Positions 31,662 through 39,620 of a stretch of DNA of 40,313 nucleotides are shown piece after piece. Numbering within the stretch: the stretch's first letter is position 1; the number at the start of each line of letters is the position of its first letter. The notes under the pieces are model-generated. The model did not search any database and was not told the DNA's origin. It was given only the letters and a program-made list of their open reading frames with translations. Origin of the DNA: Clostridiales bacterium Firm_14 (GTDB taxonomy: Bacteria; Bacillota; Clostridia; Saccharofermentanales; Saccharofermentanaceae); contig LVAT01000013.1 of NCBI GenBank assembly GCA_001604135.1, positions 324,896 to 365,208 of the forward strand. The letters run 5' to 3'. Position numbers and translations under genes: made by a program.

Positions 31662-32590
31662 CAGAGCTTAGCCTTGATCTCTTCGAGGATCTTTGTCTCT
31701 TCAACGAGGCCCTCGGAGATCTCCTTACCCATATAGAAAGCAACTACCATGCCGGGGCCGATAGATGAACCGTTTGCCATGTTAACTGTTGTGGGAATGA
31801 TCTCAGCTGTAGGGAAATTCTCGCGGATGAGTTCCTGAAGCTGGAGCCACTGTGCCTTACGGTATGTGTGTGATACGAAGATCCTCTTCGGCTCAGGCTC
31901 GATCGTAGCCTTCATGTAGTCGATCATTGCAGAGAAGAGCTTCTTATAGCCTGTAACCTTTGTGATGATCTGGTTCATGCCGTCACGGTTGAATTCAGCG
32001 ATAGGCTTGATGTTGATGAGAGATCCCATGAATGCGGAAACGTTGGAGCAACGGCCCATCTTTGCAAGGAACTTAAGGTCATCAACTGTACCTGTCTGGT
32101 GGCAGCGGTGCTTATTGTTTTCGAGCCATTCAGCAACCTCTTCCAAAGACTTGCCTTCCTTCTTCATCTCGCCTGCCATGGAGCAGAGGAGACCGTCACC
32201 GCCGGAATAACGGAGTGAGTCAACGCAGACGATCTTACGGTCAGGATACTTTTCCTGAAGGTTCTGTGCAGCCTTGCGGCAGCCGTCAAATGTATTTGAA
32301 AGTGAGTGAGAAAGTGAAATGCTCAGGATATCCTTGCCCTGCTTCAGATACTTCTCGAAGAATGCTTCCTGAACTTCAATGTTCTTGATACCTGTTGTAT
32401 ACATGGAATCCTTGGACATTGATGTGTAGAAGTCCTGAGGTGAGATATTCTCCCAGTCAAGCGTAGAATCCTCGGTATGTCCGTCAGGGAAGGTAATGTT
32501 TCCTGCAAGATAATCATCAATACCGAATCTTTCTCTAAGATCCTTGGTAAGGTCTGTTGAGCTGTCTGTGAGAATTACATAATCAGCCAT
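31661..32590 (-). CDS. fakB: DegV/FakB family fatty acid-binding protein
   Basis: About 309 residues; the start at 32590 is set by AAGGAG with an eight-base spacer, while the ATG two codons earlier is only two bases from it. Family features: YVILTDSSTDLTKDLRERFG at the N-terminus, TTGIKNIE in the first third, ISLSHSLSNTFDGC for the lipid-head contact (Ser-rich), VDSLRYSGGDGLLC, and RCSNVSAFMGSLINIKPI. FakB proteins hold a fatty acid while FakA phosphorylates it. FakA is present downstream in the same operon. A hairpin-like segment in the 32591-32685 gap is too weak to call as a terminator. Confidence 0.88.
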   Translation of the reverse strand: MADYVILTDSSTDLTKDLRERFGIDDYLAGNITFPDGHTEDSTLDWENISPQDFYTSMSKDSMYTTGIKNIEVQEAFFEKYLKQGKDILSISLSHSLSNTFDGCRKAAQNLQEKYPDRKIVCVDSLRYSGGDGLLCSMAGEMKKEGKSLEEVAEWLENNKHRCHQTGTVDDLKFLAKMGRCSNVSAFMGSLINIKPIAEFNRDGMNQIITKVTGYKKLFSAMIDYMKATIEPEPKRIFVSHTYRKAQWLQLQELIRENFPTAEIIPTTVNMANGSSIGPGMVVAFYMGKEISEGLVEETKILEEIKAKL

Positions 32591-32685
32591 TTTCATTTCT
32601 CCTTATATAGTTATATTTTTGAAGACTTGATTTAAAAGATCATTTAAGATCTCCGGAGGATTGCTCCGCCTATTATCGCTCTTTC

Positions 32686-34080
32686 CTATTTTCCACCCGC
32701 TTTTGCACTCCTCGCCTCTTCGATCTCCTTACTTATCGCAGCAAGATTTGCCTTCATTTGGGCTCTAATCTTCCTGATGTAAGAATTCATTTCAGGCTTG
32801 GTCTCGGAGATTGCCTGACGCTTCAGGCTGTATATAGCTTCACGCATGATTTCGTTGGCTTTCTCCACCGACTCATTATCTGTTACAAGGCCTTCTTTGT
32901 CAAACTCTATGGGGTCTCCGACAACGAATCTCGTAGGCTTGAACATCTTATACGAAGTATGGATGTAAACCGGTACGACAGGCCTCTTGGAATAGAGCGA
33001 CAGCATCGCAGGTCCCTTCATGAATTCGATCAGTTCATCGTCGTAATTCATGTGTCCTTCCGGGAAGATAATGAACGGCTCATGGTTCTTAAGTCCGTTC
33101 ATCATGGTCTTTAATGAATTCCAGTCAAAGCCCGAACGGTCGAGCAATACGCATCCCATGGCCTTCTCGAAAAAGCCCCATGACTTATTTACTTCAGCAA
33201 CGTCCTTTGCCGCCAAGCTCCTGCAGTAAACTCTCCTGAAAACATAATAGAGCAAAGCAGAATCGATCCACCATGAATGGTTCGCAACGATTACCATGCC
33301 CTTGTCCATGTATCTTGTGCCGCGAGCGAGGTCGCCGCCGTAAGAGATCTTCGTCCTCATGAGGAGCTTTATGCCGGGCAGAGCCGTGTATTTCATGAAG
33401 TTATAAAGGAATCCCGCATACTTCGGGCGCTTGAGTTTCTCGCCGTCAGCGATCATGAAGTTCCTGAGATAGAACTGTCTGTAAGTTTCAGTTCTCTCCT
33501 GAAGTTCTTTAGTAAAGACGGTTGCTCTCTCCTGCAATGTTTCAAGGCCTTCGCGGCAGATATAAGTGTCAGGATACATAAGGCTTCCGACAAATACGAG
33601 ATCACGCTTGCCGGGGCCGATCCTTCCGTTATGGAATACGGGAACGATGGGGCAACCTGAGCTCAGCGAAATGAGAGCTGCTGCCTGCTTATATTCAAGG
33701 AGCTTTCCTTCAGTCTCGATATGGCCCTCCGGGAAGATAAGGATGTCATGGCCTTTGTTAAGGATCTCAACAGCCTTATTTACGGCATCCATGTTGCCCG
33801 TTACTTCATCAACGCGGATAACGCCCATAGCCTTAAGCATGAACGTAAGGAACGGATTAAAAGCATAGAACTGCGCACCGACCAACACATACTTCCTTCT
33901 GCCGGGGAACGCCAGCAAAGCCTCAACATAATCGAGGAAAGCCGTGTGGTTCATGGAAATGATCTTAGGACCCTTGTACTTCTCCTTCTTTTCCTTACGA
34001 AGATAGATCTTCTTGATCGGGAAAAGGATAAGCGCAGGGATAATGCTGTTTAAGATAAGGAACCATCTGATAATAAACAT
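32686..34080 (-). CDS. Tandem PlsC-like acyltransferase (two domains)
   Basis: A 464-residue protein with two copies of the glycerol-phosphate acyltransferase fold. The first has NHTAFLD at residues 44-50 and FPEGH at 116-120; the second has NHSWWID at 267-273 and FPEGH at 339-343. Both keep the His-x4-Asp catalytic pair and the FPEG substrate motif, so both halves look active. One copy may have come from duplication and then diverged. A hydrophobic N-terminus (FLILNSIIPALILFPI) may sit on the membrane. It overlaps the adenylating-enzyme gene by one base. It could transfer two acyl groups to one or two acceptors. Long charged helix at the C-terminus. Confidence 0.88.
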   Translation of the reverse strand: MFIIRWFLILNSIIPALILFPIKKIYLRKEKKEKYKGPKIISMNHTAFLDYVEALLAFPGRRKYVLVGAQFYAFNPFLTFMLKAMGVIRVDEVTGNMDAVNKAVEILNKGHDILIFPEGHIETEGKLLEYKQAAALISLSSGCPIVPVFHNGRIGPGKRDLVFVGSLMYPDTYICREGLETLQERATVFTKELQERTETYRQFYLRNFMIADGEKLKRPKYAGFLYNFMKYTALPGIKLLMRTKISYGGDLARGTRYMDKGMVIVANHSWWIDSALLYYVFRRVYCRSLAAKDVAEVNKSWGFFEKAMGCVLLDRSGFDWNSLKTMMNGLKNHEPFIIFPEGHMNYDDELIEFMKGPAMLSLYSKRPVVPVYIHTSYKMFKPTRFVVGDPIEFDKEGLVTDNESVEKANEIMREAIYSLKRQAISETKPEMNSYIRKIRAQMKANLAAISKEIEEARSAKAGGK

Positions 34081-36032
34081 TATTCTTTGGACTCCTTACT
34101 CTGCTCGATAAGATAATCAGCGATTGCCATAGGCGTAATAAGCGGAGTCTCGGTCATGGCGATCGGCCTTCCGGTAACCTCTGTAACCTTGGAAAGCATC
34201 TCCACATACTGCATCGAATCGCCGCCAAGCGAAATGAAATTTGATGTCTCAGTGATCTCTTCCCTGTCCTTGTTAAGAACGTCAGCATATACATCGCAGA
34301 CCTTAGTGATGATCTCTGTATACTCAGCGGTTCTTGTACGTGTAACTTCTTCGTCTGTAGGTCTCGTGCACTCTGTTGCAAAAAGCTCCTGATTTTCGAG
34401 CTTCTCAGAAAGAGCCTTACGGTCAATGCCCTTGAAGTTCTCAGGCATGGAACCGATGAGGTTAAGCACCTTAACCGGCCTCTCAGACATCGTGAGCGTA
34501 TCGATGGAAGCGAAAACGCCCTTAAGTGATGAAGCTTTTTCGAAAGCACCCATCGAACCGTCATCAGCAAGAACTAATATCATCTGCTTCTCTTCAGTGC
34601 CGGGGAGCTTGCAGTTGATCATGGCCTCCTGCGTGAAGGCGCCCTTGATGATCCTGGACTCTATTTCCTCAGGTGAGATGTTCTCACCATTGGGTCCGAT
34701 GATGACATCGTCCAGACGGCCGATAATATGGAGTCTTCCTGTCTCATCGATATTAACGAGATCGTTTGTAGGATAGAAATCTTCATTAAACTCATTGAAA
34801 TTGCCGTCAACATAGATGCCGTTCATTGAGTGTTCTCTCGGGATCAGGAGCTCGCCCTCTTCACTGACCTTATACTTAACGTTTGAGAATATCTTACCGG
34901 TGCTCGTACCGTTCCTGAACTTCGCATTTCTGGAGAGCTCAACGCAGATTACTCCGCACTCTGTAAGTCCGTAACCCGCATAGATCGAATAGCCCAGACC
35001 GTTTAATACTTCCAATGTTCTGGGCGCGATGAATCCGCCTCCGGAGATAAGGAATGCAAGCTTCTCGCCCATCAGCTGGCGTCTGATCTTCTTGAAGATG
35101 ATCTTTCTGACGATAACAGGTCCCAAGAGCGGGAAAATATTCTGAAGCTTATTCGAGAACTTAATAGCCTTGTTGAACTTCTCAGTCTTTCCCTGCTTTG
35201 CTACTTCTCTCTCAAGCGCTGCAACGGTCTTGTTCCAGACCAGAGGGATCGCGAAGAAATGCGTTACGCCTACGCGCTTGCAGATAAACTGAATGCTCTG
35301 CGCATCGTACTTCGGCAGGAACACAAAACATCTTCCGAAGAACATAAACCACATCAGTGTCGCGATAAGACCGAAGATGTGATAGAACGGCAGGAACGCA
35401 AGATTGTGGATGTCGAGCCTGGCGTTGTACTGAATAGACTGGTTTGCCTGAACGATATCAGCGCTCATCTCGACCTGAAGGCAGATCGTCTTTCCGCTGT
35501 GAGAGATTATCTTGGGCTTGGATGTGGAACCTGAAGTAATGAGGATTATCTCGTCAGCCCAGTTAACCATGGACTTATCGAACTTAACGCCCTTACCCTC
35601 TTCAAGCAGTCCCTTAACAGTAATTGCCTTATCGATCCTGGAATCTTCGGATACTACGAAAACAGGATCCATCTCCTTAACGATGTCGTTATTGATCGAG
35701 ATGTTATGTCTTGTATTAAGTAAGATCGGCTTAAATCCTGCCTGCAAAAGGCCCCAGAACAAAGCTACCCAGTCGCAAGAATTCTCAAGAAATATCCCGA
35801 CGAATTTGCTGTCGGAACCGCTCTTATTTGCATAGGTAACTGCTGCCTTTGAGAAGTGGTCTGCCCTCTCGTAAAGCTCATAATAAGACATCTTGCAGAT
35901 CTCACCGTTTTCGAGCCATTCGCCGAATGTCTCGCTCGTAAATCTGTTCTTGATTATCGTATAAATCGACTCAAACGTCTGCGGCGCATTCTTCAGCGCT
36001 TCGATGTTCTCAGTAACAATTCTCGATACCAT
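34080..36032 (-). CDS. Adenylating enzyme fused to an acyl carrier domain
   Basis: A 650-residue two-part protein. Residues 1 to about 540 are ANL-type adenylating: LITSGSTSKPKIISHSG (A3), GYGLTECGV (A5), then TND at 422-424, where the usual motif is TGD, then GRLDDVIIGPNGENISPEEIE (A8), and FKGIDRKALSE at the end with the A10 lysine. Residues from about 565 form a carrier domain with the attachment motif SLGGDSMQYVEM; Ser606 should carry phosphopantetheine. It can therefore load its own carrier with an acyl or aminoacyl group. There is no condensation or thioesterase domain. It overlaps the PlsC-like gene by one base and follows the esterase by 6 bases, so the acyl chain is likely passed to the acyltransferase. 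Confidence 0.88.
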   Translation of the reverse strand: MVSRIVTENIEALKNAPQTFESIYTIIKNRFTSETFGEWLENGEICKMSYYELYERADHFSKAAVTYANKSGSDSKFVGIFLENSCDWVALFWGLLQAGFKPILLNTRHNISINNDIVKEMDPVFVVSEDSRIDKAITVKGLLEEGKGVKFDKSMVNWADEIILITSGSTSKPKIISHSGKTICLQVEMSADIVQANQSIQYNARLDIHNLAFLPFYHIFGLIATLMWFMFFGRCFVFLPKYDAQSIQFICKRVGVTHFFAIPLVWNKTVAALEREVAKQGKTEKFNKAIKFSNKLQNIFPLLGPVIVRKIIFKKIRRQLMGEKLAFLISGGGFIAPRTLEVLNGLGYSIYAGYGLTECGVICVELSRNAKFRNGTSTGKIFSNVKYKVSEEGELLIPREHSMNGIYVDGNFNEFNEDFYPTNDLVNIDETGRLHIIGRLDDVIIGPNGENISPEEIESRIIKGAFTQEAMINCKLPGTEEKQMILVLADDGSMGAFEKASSLKGVFASIDTLTMSERPVKVLNLIGSMPENFKGIDRKALSEKLENQELFATECTRPTDEEVTRTRTAEYTEIITKVCDVYADVLNKDREEITETSNFISLGGDSMQYVEMLSKVTEVTGRPIAMTETPLITPMAIADYLIEQSKESKE

Positions 36033-36038
36033 TTCCCC

Positions 36039-37142
36039 TTAAATTCCCCATACCTTTCTTATCTGATCGCACATTTCCAGAAGCGCCGCCTGTGCCTGCG
36101 GAACGATCCCGAAATAATCCAGGAACGCATGTGACACACCCCTGTATCTGATATGCTTATTCGGAATTCCGGCCTTATCCAAAAGCCTGGAATAATATTC
36201 TGACTGAATGCGGAGTCCGTCGTACTCGGCAGTAAAAATGCCCGTGTAAGGCATTCCGCTGAGATCAGCATAAATAGGGCTTACGTCAGGATTGCACCTT
36301 ACTTCCTCATACCTTCCGCCGGAATAAGCGAAAAGGATATTAGCCATCAGGTCGTTATTGCCGTTGCCGTCAGCCCTTCCGAGCTGCAGTCTGGAAGTGA
36401 TCAGCTCCTTCTGCTCTTCAGCAATGTCATACATAGCGATATCCCAATCGTAGAGCTTGTCCTGTGAATAAAGGTCAACGCAAGGATAGAACAATCCCGC
36501 ATATGTGATCTTAGCCTCAGACTTGTTATCAAGTATTGCCGCGAGCGCAAGGTTAGCACCTGCGCTGTCACCGAAAAATCCGATGTGCTCCTTATCAACG
36601 CCAAGAGATGCACTGTTGTCGTAGATGTTTTCGAGCGCTGCAAGAACATCCTCGATAGCTGCCGGATAAACATTCTCCGGAGCGAGGCTGTAGTCAACAT
36701 TAAAGATCCTGATGCCCAGATTCTCTGCAACATAGCGGCAGGGCTCCTTGTAAAACTCAGCCTTCGAAGCCATGAAGGAACCGCCGTGGATATAGATCAT
36801 GGCAGGCAATGTCTCGCTCTTCCTGTCAGCAAGAACATATGAGAACACCTTAACGCTTCTGCCCTTCACATCGATATCGAAAGACTCTTCACAGATATCC
36901 TTCGTGCACATATCCTTGCAGTAAGTCTTTGTCGTCTGACGCATTCCCTCTACCGAGAACTTCATGGGCGTCGACTTCTGGAAAGCATAGATCGCGCTTC
37001 TTATGAAGAACTCTCTCTTATCCATCTTGCCGGTGCCGTCGCCGTCAGGTACAGCCTTTACGATGATCCTTCCCTCACCGTTATCAATGACCTCTTCCGA
37101 AGCCATGATCTTCTTTACCAACTCAAAATCACAACTGTCCAT
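36039..37142 (-). CDS. Alpha/beta hydrolase, hormone-sensitive-lipase type esterase
   Basis: About 367 residues. The oxyanion motif HGG is in MIYIHGGSFMAS, the nucleophile elbow is GDSAGAN, the acid is in TAEYDGLRIQ and the base in GVSHAFLDYF; all parts of the catalytic triad are present. The family acts on short to medium acyl esters. I use the ATG at 37142; a TTG at 37157 is possible and has an AAGGA stretch just before it. It is placed between the glycosyltransferase (6-22 bases downstream of it) and the carrier-fused adenylating enzyme, in one operon. No signal peptide is visible. Confidence 0.88.
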   Translation of the reverse strand: MDSCDFELVKKIMASEEVIDNGEGRIIVKAVPDGDGTGKMDKREFFIRSAIYAFQKSTPMKFSVEGMRQTTKTYCKDMCTKDICEESFDIDVKGRSVKVFSYVLADRKSETLPAMIYIHGGSFMASKAEFYKEPCRYVAENLGIRIFNVDYSLAPENVYPAAIEDVLAALENIYDNSASLGVDKEHIGFFGDSAGANLALAAILDNKSEAKITYAGLFYPCVDLYSQDKLYDWDIAMYDIAEEQKELITSRLQLGRADGNGNNDLMANILFAYSGGRYEEVRCNPDVSPIYADLSGMPYTGIFTAEYDGLRIQSEYYSRLLDKAGIPNKHIRYRGVSHAFLDYFGIVPQAQAALLEMCDQIRKVWGI

Positions 37143-37163
37143 AAAAACTTTTCCCAAATTCCT

Positions 37164-38174
37164 TTATACCTTTCCTAAGATTCCGGAACGTCCGAAAACG
37201 TAACTTAATAACATGATTATCACGAGACAGAGCGCTCCGCCCAGGAACATGTTCCATCCCATGAAATAGAACAGCAGCATTATCAGCGTCGAAATAAAAT
37301 ACTTGATCGAACACGTAATGTAATAGATAACGCTGATCTTCTGCTTGTGTCTTATACCTGCAGAGAAAACATTGAGAACCGCATGCATCGCGGTAACCCA
37401 CATAAAGATACCGATAAGCCAGAAATAGAAATACGGAATCCCGAACCACACCAAAATGGAAATGGTCAGCAGATAAAGCGTATAGAGCAACGCAGAAATA
37501 AGTCCGTAAGCCCAAAGCGACTTCTGGATCCTTATCGTATCCTTGATCGGCCTGAAATGCGTATTCTTATTGTTGTTCTCGTAGATAGTCTTAATATCAA
37601 TGCCCGTAACCTTCATGCCCTCTTTATGAGCCGTCGCAAGGACATTCAACTCGAACTCATACTTATTGCCGGGAATATCCTGAAGCCACATGCAAAGCCT
37701 CGTCGGGAAGCCTCTCAATCCGGACTGGTTATCCCTAAGGTACACACCCGTAACGATCGTATAAACGACCTTGGACATGTCATTACCTATCCTGGACTTG
37801 ATCGGGATATGCTCTGAGAGGTCTCTCATGCCGAGCACGATACCGTCAGTCTTCCTTGTGAGCTTTGCAACTCTTTCGATATCCTCAATAGCGTGCTGCC
37901 CGTCAGAATCTGCCGTAACGATATAATCGACTTCCTCACTCAAGTTGTTGCCGATATACTCAAAGCCGCGCTTCAAGGCATAACCCTTGCCCTTATTATC
38001 CTTATAGCCGATAACGTCCGCAAAAGCCTGCGCTCTCTTGAAAAACTCGTCACACCTCTCCATGCTGCCGTCATTAACGGCAACCACCTTAAATCCGCGC
38101 TTATAAAGCTCCTCAACCAATCGAAGAAACTTCTCGTCAGGATTATAAACCGGCAAAAGAACCGCAGTCTTCAA
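37164..38174 (-). CDS. Family 2 glycosyltransferase with a membrane C-terminus
   Basis: About 336 residues. The start is inferred at a TTG at 38174 because GGGAAGG lies 7 bases upstream and the sequence then opens with KTAVLLPVYNPDE, the usual GT2 start; the open frame extends 15 codons further. NDGS at 34-37 binds the nucleotide, DSDGQH with Asp89 and Asp91 is the metal motif. The catalytic half ends around residue 215. The rest is hydrophobic with about four helices (GLISALLYTLYLLTISILVW and later), like dolichol-phosphate sugar transferases or GtrA/GtrB-type proteins. It starts the acyl cluster and probably adds a sugar to a lipid carrier. Confidence 0.85.
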   Translation of the reverse strand: MKTAVLLPVYNPDEKFLRLVEELYKRGFKVVAVNDGSMERCDEFFKRAQAFADVIGYKDNKGKGYALKRGFEYIGNNLSEEVDYIVTADSDGQHAIEDIERVAKLTRKTDGIVLGMRDLSEHIPIKSRIGNDMSKVVYTIVTGVYLRDNQSGLRGFPTRLCMWLQDIPGNKYEFELNVLATAHKEGMKVTGIDIKTIYENNNKNTHFRPIKDTIRIQKSLWAYGLISALLYTLYLLTISILVWFGIPYFYFWLIGIFMWVTAMHAVLNVFSAGIRHKQKISVIYYITCSIKYFISTLIMLLFYFMGWNMFLGGALCLVIIMLLSYVFGRSGILGKV

Positions 38175-38308
38175 GCTTAAGCCTTCCCAAAACCTTTCCC
38201 TTAAACCATCTAAGCACAATAATCGAGTTTAAGATTCAAACAACATATTTTACTATAATTAAATATTAAAATATAGGGTGACGAAGCGACTCAAACTTAA
38301 GAAAACTC

Positions 38309-38479
38309 AAAACTTCAGGCAAAACTTCAGGCAAAACTTCAGGCAGCGCCTGGAATTCCGCCGGGAATTCGGTCGTTTTAACCCCAAACTTCAGGCGGCG
38401 CCTGGAATTCCGCCGGGAATTCGGCTGTTTTAACCCCAAACTTCAGGCAAAACTTCAGGCGGCGCCTGGAATTCCGCCG
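38309..38479. repeat. Palindromic repeat array with 52-bp period and 12-bp tandem repeats
   Basis: Three tandem copies of AAAACTTCAGGC (38309-38344) lead into units that each contain CAGGCGGCGCCTG (a palindrome around a central G) followed by GAATTCC-GCCG-GGAATTC (a second hairpin). Unit starts (AGGC-GGCGCC) are at 38341, 38393 and 38457; the last is delayed by 12 bases, one extra AAAACTTCAGGC. Related units in reverse orientation lie at 21778-21895. It fills most of 38220-38499, the gap between the 38500 gene and the glycosyltransferase. No gene is seen here. Confidence 0.9.
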
Positions 38480-38499
38480 AATATTTTAAGGCTACAGCT

Positions 38500-39303
38500 T
38501 TAGATCTTTTTTGATTCATCTTCCCATATCAGAGCACTATCAGGAATCATATCATTATAGGCTGACAAAACCTGACTGACGAAGTACTCTTTATCGAAAT
38601 TGTATTTGTCATACATAAAAACATAGATTACTTCCCGGCCAGGCCTATAGTTCTCTTTAGAAAAGCCATATATCTTGTTACATGTTTTTACAAAATACTC
38701 AATCTTATCGTTCATACCCAGGATTTCCAGATATGCGCATCGATCAATCTCATAAAAGCTGACTAGGCAGTCAGGATTTATGGTTTCATTAATCTCTTTA
38801 AGATAAATCTCTGTCTCGTATTTGAATGGAATTCCTAATTCTTTAAGCAGATCCAAACCCATTAGTTCATTTTTGGACTTTAGTTCCCCGTGTTCACTCA
38901 CCGTCGGGTTATCAGCTGTATACTTACCTAATTTATCCTGACGTTCGTTATAGTAATCATTATTCATGTGGTGCGGATCAGAATACTGAACTATAGGAAA
39001 CTTCACCTTTGGCGGAGCAAAACTATATCTTGAATTCCAGTCATGTAATAGCGCGTCATACTCCGCTTTCAGCTTTTGGTACTCATTGATTTGTTCTGCA
39101 TAAGCCTTGCCCAATTTTGTTCTGGGACTAAGTAACCGTTGATGCCTGGTCGTTATTTTAGAAATAGACGGATCACGAGTAATAACAATATAACGCTTAC
39201 CTTTTTTCTCGATATAATGACCTTGCACCATCTTCTCCAGCAACAGCCTTCTGTACTCGAGTTTTACCGCGTGCACTTTCATTGGAAAAACGATGTTGTT
39301 CAT
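38500..39303 (-). CDS. Protein with a possible PD-(D/E)XK nuclease-like fold
   Basis: A 267-residue protein. The first half is a helical, basic segment with SPRTKLGKAYAEQINEYQKLK. In the second half SKNELMGLDLLKELGIPFKYETEIYL is followed by NPDCLVSFYEIDRCAYLEILGM. This looks like a catalytic set Glu146, Asp178 and Glu193 (the E-x-K position is E-I-L, so the usual lysine is not obvious), as seen in many restriction-like nucleases of the PD-(D/E)XK type found as single genes in Clostridia. No methylase, toxin or phage gene is next to it. A small promoter-like region and no ribosome-site doubt. Enzyme activity is inference only. Confidence 0.55.
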   Translation of the reverse strand: MNNIVFPMKVHAVKLEYRRLLLEKMVQGHYIEKKGKRYIVITRDPSISKITTRHQRLLSPRTKLGKAYAEQINEYQKLKAEYDALLHDWNSRYSFAPPKVKFPIVQYSDPHHMNNDYYNERQDKLGKYTADNPTVSEHGELKSKNELMGLDLLKELGIPFKYETEIYLKEINETINPDCLVSFYEIDRCAYLEILGMNDKIEYFVKTCNKIYGFSKENYRPGREVIYVFMYDKYNFDKEYFVSQVLSAYNDMIPDSALIWEDESKKI

Positions 39304-39415
39304 GGTGTCATTCTCCTTTGGTTTTTCCCAGATTATGAATGACTAAAATGCTCTTGTGCGCACGACTTGCTCGAAAATGAAAATAACACCCCTAAAATGA
39401 GACTTTTTCGCAAAA

Positions 39416-39433
39416 ATTGAGACTAGTCTCAAT
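39416..39433. promoter_or_regulatory. 18-bp perfect palindrome, possible operator
   Basis: ATTGAGACTAGTCTCAAT reads the same on both strands. It lies 128 bases before the promoter of the 39621 gene and about 113 bases before the start of the minus-strand gene at 39303, so it could serve either. A half site TGAGAC also occurs about 20 bases upstream. The rest of 39304-39560 shows no gene. Confidence 0.5.
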
Positions 39434-39560
39434 CTTCAGGCGGTAAATTCAATCGCAAGATCAGAATTGAAGCAGCCGAACGCTCACAAAAAACAAGGAC
39501 GCTCAAAACTTCCAAAAGCCCTTGCTGGCGCAAATTAAGACAATCTTAAGATAAGGTTTA

Positions 39561-39589
39561 TTGCAGCCCAAAATCAATAATGTTAATAT
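39561..39589 (+). promoter_or_regulatory. Promoter of the zinc-ribbon membrane protein gene
   Basis: TTGCAG (39561-39566) and TAATAT (39584-39589) are exactly 17 bases apart. This also shows that the true start codon is 39621, since the upstream TTG at 39561 lies in the -35 box. Confidence 0.7.
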
Positions 39590-39620
39590 CTTTTTATCTC
39601 AAAAAATGGAGGGTAATATA

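Noticed and set aside
32640-32685. Terminator between the PlsC-like gene and the FakB gene
   Set aside because: The CGGAG/CTCCG stem is only five pairs and followed by a weak T-run; a read-through operon is equally likely.
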